64,000 nucleotides of DNA from positions 126,224,796 to 126,288,795 of the forward strand of contig CM053142.1 of assembly GCA_028571685.1 (NCBI GenBank). Direction: 5' to 3'. The number at the start of each line of letters is the position of its first letter. The stretch's first letter is position 1. The notes below the pieces were generated by a model, which worked only from the letters and a program-made list of their open reading frames with translations, did no database searches and had not been told where the DNA came from. Of this stretch, positions 54,846 through 64,000 are shown one piece after another. Source of the stretch: Heterohyrax brucei. Its lineage: Eukaryota; Chordata; Mammalia; Hyracoidea; Procaviidae. The position numbers and the translations under genes are program-made.

Positions 54846-55307
54846 CACACACATACAAATAATTTATTTTTTCCATCCTCTTATACAGGAACTAAAAAAT
54901 AGAGGTGCCATGTATCTGCTCACTCCAGAGTGGATTCCTAAGACAGCCAGCCTCATAAAATTCAGGCTCTCTAGGAAATCCAGCAAAAAGTTGGAAAACA
55001 GCACATTGCTTTAGCTTAAGGCTGCAATAACCATTTTAATACCAAAGCTTCTAAAAGGAAGTGAATATGTGGAGTTTTATTAGTTACCTATTCTAACTGT
55101 CTTGAAGAAGAATATGAAAACAGACTTTGGTTATGGATTACAAAGAGGGGGAAGATCTTGATAGGATGGTGGAGGGAAATGATGCATGAAATGCTTCACT
55201 AACACATAGAAGGACCCCAAATAGGGAGACTAACTGTGTACCCTTTATTTTCCTGCTCCACATACTCTGGCCTTTCAATTTTCATGAATGAATTGGCAGC
55301 TCTTTTA

Positions 55308-55450
55308 TTTAAGAGCTACAACTGCTGACCAAAAAGTCAGCAGTTCGAATCCACTAGGCTCTCCTTGGAAACTCTATGGGGCTGTTCTGCTCTGTCCTGT
55401 AGGGTCGCTATGAGTTGGAATCAACTCGACGGCAGTGGGATTGGTTTATT
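55308..55450 (+). repeat. AfroSINE, well preserved
   Basis: Sense: 'ctacaactgctgaccaaaaa' to 'caactcgacggcagtgggat'. 'ttatttaag' at both ends is the target duplication. The intact CpG in 'cgacggcag' suggests a young copy. Confidence 0.95.
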
Positions 55451-55784
55451 TAAGGACATTATATTAAAGAATGCCTGAAAGTTTTTGTTTTATTCCTAGA
55501 CTTCTGATCAGGTTAATTTTTCACAGGATAATAAATGTTCAATTCAATGTAAATAGATGGTGGGTAGGTATATGTACAGCATTGCATGACGCATTAGGGA
55601 GAATACAAAGATGAGTAAGACACATGACTGTCTGGAAGAAGCTTAACGCACATTAAGGTAATTGAGGCAAATATACCGATAACTACAGTAACATGGAGAA
55701 TGCCCGTGTTAATTCTTGAGGGTGGGAACTATATCTTATCCATGTTTGCATTTCTATTGCCCATGACCCATGCCTGACACAAAA

Positions 55785-55868
55785 TATTGTTGTTAGTTAC
55801 TGTCAAGTCAGCTTCAACAACCCTGTGCACAATAAAAAGAAACATTGTCCAGCCCTGCACCATCTGAC
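55785..55868 (-). mobile_element. RTE-type LINE 3' end fragment, antisense
   Basis: 'ttgttgttagttactgtcaa' to 'gtccagccctgcaccatc'; only the last 80 bp of the RTE. Confidence 0.75.
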
Positions 55869-55872
55869 ATAG

Positions 55873-56029
55873 AACACCCATTGCAGTTGAGTCAATTTCA
55901 ACTCATAGCAACCCTGCAGGATAGAGCAGAACTGCCCTATAGTGTTTCCAGGGAGTCCCTGGAGGATTCAAACTGCAGATCTTTTGGTTAGTAGACATAG
56001 CTCTTAACCATGATGCCACCAGGGGTTCC
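55873..56029 (-). repeat. AfroSINE
   Basis: Antisense: 'attgcagttgagtcaatttc' to 'aaccatgatgccaccagggg'. Confidence 0.93.
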
Positions 56030-56033
56030 AGAG

Positions 56034-56178
56034 AACCCCATTGCTGTTGAGTTGATTCCAACTCACAGAGACACTGTAGAACAGTGTTGAATTACCCCAT
56101 AGTATTCCCATGGAGCAGCCAGTGGATTCAAACTGCAGACTTCTTGGATAGCAGCTGAGCTGCTAACTACTGAGCATG
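56034..56178 (-). repeat. AfroSINE, directly behind another
   Basis: Antisense: 'attgctgttgagttgattcc' to 'gcagctgagctgctaactac'; abuts the previous copy. Confidence 0.88.
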
Positions 56179-56439
56179 CAGTAATCTGGTGGCATGCATC
56201 TGTTGGATTGTTAAAGAGCTATGAGAAATCCATAGAACTGCACTGTCTAGTATGATAGCAACATTTAAATTAATTAAAATAGAATAAAATTGAAATTTCT
56301 AATTCCTTAGTGACACCAGCCACATTCAAATATTTATATAGCTGCATGTGGCTAGAGGCTACACTGCAGTTTATACAACACTGCAAAAAGTGTTATTGCA
56401 CAGAACTGCCATAGAGGATCCAGAGGAGAAAAGGACCGA

Positions 56440-57500
56440 AGTTCCCCACTGAGGATGACATGAAGGGCACAAGAAAGGCATTTGAGCTGAGCCTTTAAGA
56501 ATGAGTAGGATTTTAACTGGTGGAGATGGACAAGGCATATCCTAAGGAAAGTAAACAGGGGTGGTGGAGAGGGGGGACATGAAGCAGCTGGAGAAGAATG
56601 TATGTTTCATCCATTGACAGGGTGGGAGCTTTCAGAGGAAAGTGGTATGAGAAGGTGAGTGGTGGGCCGAGTGTGCTAGGTCTGGCCTCGGTTCTGTTCT
56701 CTGCATCCTTCTGCTCTACAGCTGAGGCCACCTGCATTGGGTGTGCGTAAGACTGGAGAACCTTAAATGACCTCCATAGTGTTGAATACCTATGGTATTC
56801 AACATCATGATTTTCTTCCTGATCTGACCCTTAGGTGATACCTCCTGTCTAGACACCCATCTACTTTAAGTCCACCCTACGACTGTACCCAGTTTCTCTA
56901 AACCGGACTTCTTTGGGTCCTAAGTCCTTTTTCCAGTCCTCTCCCATGCACTTACTTTATTCTTAACTTCTGTGTCCTCACTAGCCTCGCCTCTACATTT
57001 TGGGGTTCCCAAGCCCCAAATAAGCAGATCCTCCGGATGCCAAATGTCTGCACAGACATCTGGGTGTCCCCTACCCACATGAATAAGTACTCTGCTACCT
57101 GATTTTGCACGCCCTATAAGGATTACTCTGACTTCATGCCTGCTCCATAAACACGTATAACTGGATTACTTCTCCCAGCACCTGCCCTACCCACATGTCA
57201 GTCCCTTCCTAATAACCCCATCTGGCTAAAATAAAAGGCATGCTTGTCCAAATTTGGACTGTATGACAGGATAATTACTGAAAAGCCTCAAATGCCAAAG
57301 CCAAAATGTTTGCACTAAATTGAGCAGGCAGAACCACAAGAGGTTTTGAGCAAGCAAGCCACACAGTCAGGGTTACAGATTAAAGTGATACCTTGTGTAG
57401 GATAGACTGAAGGAAGTTTATTTGGGTGAGAGGTAATCCCAATTTCTTTAGCCCTGGGAAAACTGGGACAGTTGGCCACTGTAACTGAAATAAAAACCAG
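56440..57500. other. No gene; old unassigned repeats
   Basis: 'catttgagctgagcctttaa' and, further on, 'gaggttttgagcaagcaagc' look like two ends of an ancient mammalian repeat. A minus-strand open frame 56513-56737 falls in it and was not accepted as a gene. Confidence 0.45.
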
Positions 57501-57504
57501 TAAC

Positions 57505-57548
57505 TAACTCTCTGTTGTTCAGTCAATTCGAACTCATAGCGACCCTAG
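57505..57548 (-). repeat. AfroSINE/RTE tail fragment
   Basis: 'gttcagtcaattcgaactca' with 'tagcgaccctag'; only the shared tail remains. Confidence 0.7.
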
Positions 57549-57624
57549 TCTTGGGCAAATCATATACATGAAGGACCTGGAATCTAAGAAATGGCCAGGA
57601 CTGCTTTGTGTGGTTGGGTAGTGT

Positions 57625-58118
57625 CATGGATTGAATTGTGTCCCTCCAGAATATGTACCAACTTAGTTAGGCCATGATTCCCAGTATTGTGTGGTTGTGC
57701 TCCATTTTGTGATTTTCCTGTGGGTTATAAATCATAATCTGTGCCAGTGGTGAAAGAGTTAGGGTGGGATGTGACAAGATTGCTCAGGTCACGTCTCTGA
57801 TCCTGAGGTATGGCCTGTACCACCTTTTGTCTTACAAGAGAGGAAAGGGAATCAAGCTGAGAGTTGGGGACCTCGTACCTCACCAAGAAAGCAGTGCCAG
57901 GAGCACAGCATGACCTCTGGACCCAAGGTTCCTATGCAGAGCAGCTCCTAGTCCAGGAGAAGATTGATGAGAAGGACCTTCCCCCTGAGCCTGCAGAGTT
58001 TCCTTGGAGCTGATGCCCTGAATTTAGAGTTCTAGCCTACTAGATTTTGAGAAAATAAACTTCTCTTTGTGAAGTCATCCACTTGTGGTTTTTCTGTTAT
58101 AGCAGCATTAGATGACTA
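57625..58118 (+). mobile_element. Solo LTR, ERVL-MaLR type (MLT1-like)
   Basis: Fossil solo LTR: 'tgtcatggattgaattgtgt' to 'ttctgttatagcagcattag'. The most complete of the three copies in the window. No internal retroviral part. Confidence 0.8.
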
Positions 58119-58330
58119 GGAAAGGCAGGGTGTACACGTTTCAACTGCTTATTAAAGTGATAGGAACTATGTATGAGACCACTGGTCAGAATCAGGATAT
58201 GGCACGTAGCCATCCAATGCAGTGGCAGGGCTCACCCCATCACCTGCACCTTATTCATCCCATAGCAGTCCTCAGCTGGGCTTCTCTGCATCCTCACTTG
58301 AAACTTGTAATCTATTAAGAGCTAAGTCAG

Positions 58331-58475
58331 AGCCCTGGTGGGATTGTAGTTAAGAGCCACTAACCAGAAAGTTGGCAGTTCAAATCCACTAACTGCTTGG
58401 CATCCCTATGGGGCAGTTCTGCTCCATCCTGAAGGGTTGCTATGTGTTGGAATCAGTCACCCGACAACAACAAGA
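58331..58475 (+). repeat. AfroSINE
   Basis: Sense: 'gagccctggtgggattgtag' to 'gctatgtgttggaatcagtc', ending in a caacaa run. Confidence 0.9.
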
Positions 58476-58524
58476 GCTAGGTTGGTGTGTCCCCAGAAGT
58501 CACATTTAGAAAACTACCAGGTCT

Positions 58525-58697
58525 TCAGTGCTAACCGAAAGGTCTGCTGTTGGAATCCACCAGCAGCTCCACAAGAGGAACAACCTGGTGATCTGTGCCC
58601 ATATAGATTACAGCCTAGGAGACACTATGGGGAAGTCCTGCTGTGTCCCATAGGGTCACTGTGAGTCAGAATTAACTCAACCGCACACAACAACAAT
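58525..58697 (+). repeat. AfroSINE (long form)
   Basis: Sense: 'gtgctaaccgaaaggtctgc', middle 'tatagattacagcctaggag', tail 'cactgtgagtcagaattaac' and a caacaa end. Confidence 0.9.
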
Positions 58698-59087
58698 GCT
58701 TACAAGTCATTTTTTACGATACACTTGTATTGTTGGGGAACCTGCATAGCAATACATCTTGAAATCTCATTCCCCATCTCTTTGTGTTAATGTACACCAA
58801 GCCAGATCTTCTGCTCTACATCTTTTCTTGGACTCCCAAGGCCAATCCAACCATGAGAGCTATGATCATTTTGCTACTGTTACCCCTCTCGTCCTGCCTT
58901 CCCTGCCATAAACCTGGCACATATACATTATTGATTATATGATAAAAGTTCAGGTGTTACCACACAATCACATTAAACTTAATCAACATTTTGAAATACA
59001 GCAACAGAATACAAGAATATTTATGCTTTAATATGCCACATTTGACAAATGAAACAAGTTTTAAAGATTTAAAAACAAAACACCTAC

Positions 59088-59232
59088 TTTCCAGAAAAGC
59101 CTTTTCAGAATGAAATTTTTCTGGGCTGCTGCTTTAAGTTCCATAAGTAAACAAAGCATCTTCTTCAAAGTGTTGTCTTTAAGAAAAAGCTCAGATTTAA
59201 GTTGACTGAAGTGCATAATTTTCTCTTCTGAT
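59088..59232 (-). CDS. Host gene exon (helical protein), 145 nt internal exon
   Basis: Internal exon of an unnamed spliced gene on the minus strand. The acceptor is 'tttgtgtttctgtag' and the donor is 'tggaaa|gtaggt'. It holds one leading nucleotide and 48 open codons, from SEEKIMHFSQ through a leucine- and lysine-rich middle (KKMLCLLMELKAAAQ) to KRLFWK. The heptad-like spacing of hydrophobics suggests amphipathic helix or coiled coil. It ends in phase 0, and the next exon (51055-51161) starts in phase 0. The leading single nucleotide needs an upstream exon ending with two spare bases. The exon is not in a repeat and has no internal stop, unlike nearly every other open frame in the window. I do not recognise the protein. 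The alternative, a chance open frame, is unlikely given the joint splice and phase agreement. Confidence 0.85.
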
Positions 59233-59597
59233 CTACAGAAACACAAAAAATTTTTTTTAAAAAAAAACACAGAAGCAGCAGTTTGGAAATATCAATTATT
59301 GACAGGTTTGTAAAACCTTATTACCAATGGAATTGTGTATAGTTTTGCACTTTCAGCGTTTTTACACATCAGATGAACCTTGATCTCTCAGACTGAACCA
59401 GTTTCTACCCTCCCAAAATATCATTTGCCTGTGCCCTTTTACTCAAGCTTTACCTATGCAAAGACTACTCACTGTCCCTAGTAAACTTCTCCCTCTTCCA
59501 TAGCCAAATTCAGGATCTTCCAAAACTGAATTGTTCACATACCATTTACAAAAATCCATAAACCATACACATGACAATATTTGCTTTTTTTTTTTTT

Positions 59598-59793
59598 GCT
59601 TATTCAGTGCTGCAGATTATGATTCATGATGACCCCACGTGTTGCAGTGCAAAATTGTGCCACAGGCTTTCTGTGGACCTTATCTTTATGGAAGCAGATC
59701 ACCAAGCCTTTCTTCCACATCACTGGATGAATTTGCACTGCCAACCGTAGGTTCATAGTCAAGCACAGGCCATCTGCACCACCCAGGAAGCTC
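59598..59793 (-). repeat. AfroSINE-like (long form), decayed
   Basis: Antisense: 'gattatgattcatgatgacc', 'tatctttatggaagcagatc', 'catctgcaccacccaggaag'. Confidence 0.75.
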
Positions 59794-59933
59794 TCTTTCT
59801 TGCCTCGAGAAGTTTATTAAGGTAATTTGAATACAGTTTGAATAGTCTCAGGGAAAGACTAAATGCTTGTGATCTCTATGCCTTACCATCTTTTATATTG
59901 TATGACTTCAGACTTTATAAGAGAATGTCCATG

Positions 59934-60089
59934 AAAAACTCAAGCACTGCTGTCAACTCCAACTCACAGCAACCCTATAGGACAGAGTAGACCTGCCCTG
60001 TAGAGTTTTCAAGGGGCTCCCGGTGAATTTGAACTGCAGACCTTTCGGTTAGCAGCCAAAGCACTTAACCATGATGCCACTAGGGTTTA
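59934..60089 (-). repeat. AfroSINE
   Basis: Antisense: 'cactgctgtcaactccaact' to 'ttaaccatgatgccactagg'. Confidence 0.93.
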
Positions 60090-60153
60090 GGATAATGAGA
60101 TCAAGTCACTTCACTTCTTAAACAATTTTGTAAAAAAGAAAGTTGTGACTTAC

Positions 60154-60462
60154 TGCTTTACATGGCAAACCTGTATTACTTTCCATAAATAACAGGTTCC
60201 TATAAAAACAGCAAGGAAGCAACACACATTCTCAGTAGATGATCTGCACTCTGAGCCTGGGGTTGGTCTCACTGAGGAAAAGGCAGCGTGATAGAGAGCT
60301 GCCACCACTGCACCCAGCCAAGAGGTTCTCCTTGAGGAATTCAGACAGCTGCAAAAGGAATCATTTCTCACCACCGCAGAATTCAGAGCTGTTTCATGCC
60401 ATGTCAGAGTCCACATGAAATCATCCCAGAGCACTGACCCGTGTGTGAGGCAGTCAAGCATA
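60154..60462 (-). CDS. Possible upstream exon region of the host gene (exact exon unresolved)
   Basis: Three readings compete on the minus strand. (1) One exon over the whole interval, acceptor 'ttttcataaaatcag', donor 'taaagca|gtaagt'. It is open throughout (about 102 codons starting MLDCLTHGSVLWDD) and leaves two bases that complete glutamine with exon 59088-59232. (2) A 46-nt exon 60154-60199 using acceptor 'gctgtttttatag' and the same donor and phase. (3) An exon 60273-60348, acceptor 'attccttttgcag', donor 'cctca|gtgaga', peptide LSEFLKENLLAGCSGGSSLS. Reading (3) has the most protein-like sequence, but it needs a shifted acceptor in the next exon (59228 instead of 59233). The interval is not an obvious repeat. 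I cannot decide between them from sequence alone. Confidence 0.4.
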
Positions 60463-60484
60463 CTGATTTTATGAAAATTTAGAG

Positions 60485-60555
60485 AGGTTAAATAACGTGT
60501 TCTAACTCACACACTAGTGAGTCAGAAAGCTGGGGTGCAAAGTAACAGTAGGAAA
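60485..60555 (-). repeat. MIR SINE fragment, antisense
   Basis: 'gagaggttaaataacgtgtt' and 'gtgagtcagaaagctggggt' match reversed MIR. Confidence 0.65.
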
Positions 60556-60849
60556 GATGATTCGTATTCTGTGTAGGCTGACAGAATCTTAGAATTACTG
60601 ACTAAAGGTGAAAACATTTTTGGTTCCTGTTCATTACCTTCCTCTTTATTTAAAAAAAAAAAAGCTTTAAGATGGTTTAAGATGTTCTCCTTTATCTAAT
60701 CAAAAAACCTTATCACAAAATTTAAGACTTTCTGGAAAAAAAAAATCTTTTTATCTAGTGAAGACACTGGAGGAGAAATGATTAACAAGAATGATAGAGA
60801 CAGAAAAACATAATAATTATGAACATAAGGCCTAAGGTCAGACAGGCTG

Positions 60850-61197
60850 ATCAGAATCCTCTTCTCAGCTGAGAAATTACTCTGGGCAAATTATGTAGCT
60901 TCTCTGGGCCTCAGTTTCCACATCTGTAAAATGGGAATAATAATAGTACCAACCCCACTTTACTGTTTTGATACTTAAATTAGTTAATGCATGTGCGTAA
61001 CACATCTAAAACTCACTGCCATCAAGTTGATTCCTAATCACTGCAACACTAGGGTTGGCAGAGTAGAACTGCCCCATAGGGTATGCAAGGAACTCATGGT
61101 GGATTCAAAATGCTGACCATCTCATTAGCAGATGAACTTTTAACCACTGCACCACCAGGGCTCCAGCTTAGTACAGAATAAATGTTTAATTAACATA
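60850..61197 (+). repeat. MIR SINE, split by an AfroSINE
   Basis: 'tctgggcctcagtttccaca', 'tctgtaaaatgggaataata' before the SINE, and the MIR 3' end 'cttagtacagaataaatgtt' after it (61165-61195). Confidence 0.85.
61007..61164 (-). repeat. AfroSINE inserted in MIR
   Basis: Antisense: 'cactgccatcaagttgattc' to 'taaccactgcaccaccaggg'. Confidence 0.93.
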
Positions 61198-61214
61198 AAC
61201 TAAAGAAAACAGGT

Positions 61215-62178
61215 ACATTGTTGTTAGATACCATTGAGTCACAGTTCTGACTCATAGCAACCCTACATAAAACAACAAAACATTTCCCAGTCCCAGAACC
61301 AGATGGTGCCCAGCCACCACAAGTGATAGCCATGATAGAGCTTGGAAAATTGAGTCTCACTGGCAACACAAGAATGAATAGGGGTGCACCCTGAGATCTC
61401 CACTAAAAGACCGCAAATGATGGTCCAGGGGCATTGGAGTTCCCCTGGGACCATGGCCTCTGGCCCTGATGTTGCCCCTGTCCATAAATCATAATGAAGG
61501 TCAACTCTTTGGACAGCAATAGAGTGGACTTGGCAACACAGAGTGACCACACCTTGTGGGCACTTTATGGTTCTATGCTTCTATAGGATATCCTCCTGCT
61601 GACCTCTTACTGAAGGAAGGGGAGTGGGTGGAGAGGAGGGGATAGAAGAGTATTGGGAGGTTAGGTCATGTATGGAGCAGAGAGGGAGAGTGTGCTGTCA
61701 CTGGACAGGGAGAGTAGGGGGAGCTGCATATAGGTGAGCATGCAAATTTATAAGAGAGTGTACATCTTCATTCAATCACAATTTAAGAAAAAAAGAAAAA
61801 AACACTTCCCAGTCCTATGCCTTCCCATAGGGATTCCCAGTCCTGCACCATCAAGTGAAGTGACTTGGTCTTGTGATCTCAGGAAAGACTAAATAAAGAC
61901 TTGTTGCCATGCTTGAGCCCACTGTTTCAGCCACTGTGTCAATCTATTTCAGTGAGGGTCTTCCTCCAATCCTAATACCCTATTCTTCTTCATATACTCT
62001 GACTTCTTGGATTGTATGTTCAGTGTTCAGACTAAGTATGCCAAAAGGATACAACCCTCACACACACCTTTCCTGACTTTAAACCATGCAGTGTCCCCTT
62101 GTTCAAATGACTGCCTCTTGATCCTTGTACAGGTTCCTCATGGTCACAGCTAACTGCTCTGAAATTCCCATCCTCCTA
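61215..62178 (-). mobile_element. RTE-type LINE, decayed, split by an L1
   Basis: The 3' end is 61215-61294 ('gttgttagataccattgagt'). After the L1 it resumes at about 61800 ('aacacttcccagtcctatgc') and passes through 'tgagcccactgtttcagcca'. It then jumps to the reverse transcriptase part ('gactttaaaccatgcagtgt', 'cttgatccttgtacaggttc'). Parts between are missing. Confidence 0.82.
61295..61799 (+). mobile_element. L1 LINE 3' UTR, short insertion inside an RTE
   Basis: Same young subfamily as 43917-46116: 'agaaccagatggtgcccagc', 'ctccactaaaagaccgcaaa', 'gagctgcatataggtgagca', A-rich tail. RTE sequence 'aaaacatttcccagtcc' on the left and 'aaaacacttcccagtcc' on the right form the target duplication. 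Confidence 0.9.
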
Positions 62179-62179
62179 G

Positions 62180-63178
62180 GTATAGGGCTTGAGATTCTGC
62201 TTCTCCACACACCCACTTCTAATTACTACCACAATTTCATTTAAAAAATAACTTTATAAAATCCACCCACTTCCTAAGAACTCTAGAAACAGCAAAAATG
62301 TAGTTTTCACCAAAAACTAAGCTTAGAAAAGCAAAAGTTCAGTAAAATATATCAGCAGAATTATTCTGAAATTGATTTTCTGGTTCTTCATTTTTGTTTT
62401 TCCATTAGGAGTCAGCAATTTGCTAAGATCTGAGAAATGATTTTAATTCTCCTGGAATCTAGATTTCTGGGTCCTCAGATTTGAAGTGTCCCCCCCTTGA
62501 GTGTCCTTTTGAATCGTGAGTCCTTAAGGTACTGGTTTTCCTGGAGTCGTCTTCAGGTCAAACAACACCCAGTAAGCAGCTTCGCAGAGACCCTCTTGCC
62601 TTGGGCACTGGGCTGTTCTGGAGAATTACATATGCACAGCTAGTTTCAAGAAGCAAAAAAAAAAACAAACTCCAGGGTCTATGGAAGTCGTGTTTTAGGA
62701 TATATGTAATGTTCTTAATGACTCTGTTTTTATAACTGACTGATCCTGAAGCCTTGCACATGCTCTGAGAAACCAACAGGGAAGGAATTTAAAATGACCC
62801 TGAGAGACTACCCTGACCAGAACTGCCTACATAACCTGCTTTCACTATTCCCTCTTCAGATAACCTTTCGGACAACTTTGGGTTGATGCTGCCCAGTTAG
62901 AACTGTATCTACGCACAATAGATATATTCTGTTGCACTAATTTCTAGTGTTTCTCTGCATGTTTAGATTTTTAACAGATACATAACAGAAACAGTTTTGA
63001 GTCTTTTTTCACCTATTATAACAGATATGATGCCAAACTAAAATTTTCGTAATGGCTAAAAAAATGTTATAGGAAAAAAATACAATAATCTTTTCATACT
63101 AAGAATCAATTCATATATAAATTTAAGTTTCATATGCATTATAAATTCAAGAAAGACTAAATAAAAAATAAAAAAAAC
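62180..63178. other. No feature recognised
   Basis: AT-rich; only chance open frames. No repeat assigned, no splice-framed exon found. Confidence 0.5.
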
Positions 63179-63515
63179 AGTGCATTGAGTCGATTCCAAC
63201 TCATAACAGCCCCACAGGGCAGAGTAGAACTGCTCATAGAGTCTGAACTGCCTACTTTTGGTTGGAAACCCTGGCAGTGTAGTGGTAAGTTAAGTCTACT
63301 AACCAAAAGGTTGGCAATTCTAATCTGCCAGGTGCCTGCTGGAAGCTCTGCTGTGGCCTACAAAGTCACTATGAGTCAGAATTGACCCCACGGCAGTGAG
63401 CTTAGTTTTTTGGGTTTACCTTTTGGTCGGATCCGACTCTACGGCACTTGGCTTGCCTGGCTTTTGGTCAGCAGACATAGCACTTAACCATTTCACCACC
63501 AGGGTTTCCCAAGAA
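63179..63515 (-). repeat. AfroSINE, antisense, split by a sense AfroSINE
   Basis: Left part 63179-63264 ('gcattgagtcgattccaact') and right part 63420-63515 ('gcacttaaccatttcaccac') are antisense; the sense copy 63265-63418 lies between. Confidence 0.8.
63265..63418 (+). repeat. AfroSINE inserted in another AfroSINE
   Basis: Sense: 'gaaaccctggcagtgtagtg' to 'accccacggcagtgagctta'. Confidence 0.9.
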
Positions 63516-63682
63516 AGACTAGGCATCAGGTATTCTATATTTCTACGGATAAATTATCTATAATCACAATTTATTAGAACATTCAGAGAATACTTGCTTT
63601 TATGTGCATGGCAAACTTCCTTTGCTAATTTAAATAACAAAAAGTATTCAAATCAGATAATAATATGGCCTACTGTGTGGGA

Positions 63683-64000
63683 ATGACAAATTGACGAGGA
63701 AAGGCATTGCATTCATCATCAAAAAGAACATTTCAAGATTTGTCTTGAAGTACAATGCTGTTAGTGATAATATTCATACAACTACACAAAGAAGACCATA
63801 ACAGAAGGAAGATATAACTATCATCCAAACTTATGCACCAGCCATTGAGGGCAAAGTGAAGAAACTGAAGAGGTTTACCAACTTCTGCAGTCTGAAGCTG
63901 ATCAAACATACTATCGAGTACACTGATAATTACTGGTGACTGGAATGCAAAAATTGCAAATAAAGGAGGAGGATAGGTAGTTGGAAATAGTTTGTGATAG
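63683..64000 (+). mobile_element. RTE-type LINE, endonuclease part, runs off the window
   Basis: Plus-strand pieces RKGIAFIIKKNISRFVLKYN, ITIIQTYAPAIEGKVKKLKR and 'actggtgactggaatgcaaa' (GDWNAKI-like) match the apurinic-type endonuclease domain of RTE/BovB LINEs, including the conserved IQxYAP and GDWNAK blocks. Stops are present. Opposite orientation to the RTEs at 10976, 14889, 40093 and 61215. Confidence 0.82.

Noticed and set aside
1-64000. A new multi-gene system
   Set aside because: Apart from one spliced gene the window is intergenic and intronic DNA filled with known classes of transposable elements; nothing else shows coding or regulatory organisation.

Overview
The window looks like a stretch of placental-mammal nuclear chromosome, most likely from an afrothere (elephant or a close paenungulate relative). 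Three things point there. There are about 37 tRNA-headed SINEs of the AfroSINE type, with the 'ctgctaaccaaaaggtcagc' head and a tail reading like 'atgagtcagaatcgactc'. An RTE-type LINE shares that tail. The L1s have 3' ends like those I know from the elephant. Older shared repeats (MIR, L2, hAT-type elements, L1M) are also present. I see no prokaryotic genes, no CRISPR array, no operon and no tRNA or rRNA gene. The species call is an inference from memory of repeat families; no search was run.

Host gene. The minus strand carries a spliced protein-coding gene. Eight internal exons (59088-59232, 51055-51161, 50330-50419, 39198-39321, 37186-37260, 36828-36902, 34372-34550 and, less surely, 31874-32036) each have AG/GT splice borders. 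Their reading phases fit from one to the next without a stop and give about 320 codons. The product looks like a leucine-rich all-helical (ARM/HEAT-like) protein, possibly with a coiled-coil start, but I could not name it. A further 5' exon may lie in 60154-60462. Neither the first nor the last exon was found, so the gene runs past one or both ends of what I can read.

Layout. 1-1757: two L1 3' ends. 1830-4165: an old hAT-type element and MIRs broken up by AfroSINEs. 4170-9430: mostly unlabelled sequence with L2 remnants. 9430-10770: two antisense L1s. 10976-14111: an essentially full-length antisense RTE LINE with a 10-bp target duplication, followed by an internally deleted RTE at 14889-15690. 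16090-19295: an antisense L1 holding a MaLR-type solo LTR (itself holding an AfroSINE) and a mariner derivative. 19677-20248: another solo LTR. 22380-27155: an L1 with its 5' UTR and ORF1 but most of ORF2 missing, again holding a SINE and a mariner derivative. 28070-29135: an L1 end and a third mariner derivative. 31.8-60.5 kb: the host gene, its introns full of AfroSINEs, a third RTE and a young L1 nested in an older L1 nested in a SINE. 61-64 kb: an RTE broken by an L1, a SINE-in-SINE insertion, and the endonuclease part of another RTE at the right edge.

Relationships. AfroSINE tails match the 3' end of the RTE, which fits the RTE machinery having moved the SINEs. The three mariner copies share one rearranged structure with long inverted arms, so they look like one non-autonomous fold-back family. 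I found no undescribed functional system. The most informative items are the unnamed spliced gene, the fold-back mariner family, the dated nests, and a retroinsertion that consists of little more than a poly(A) tail.
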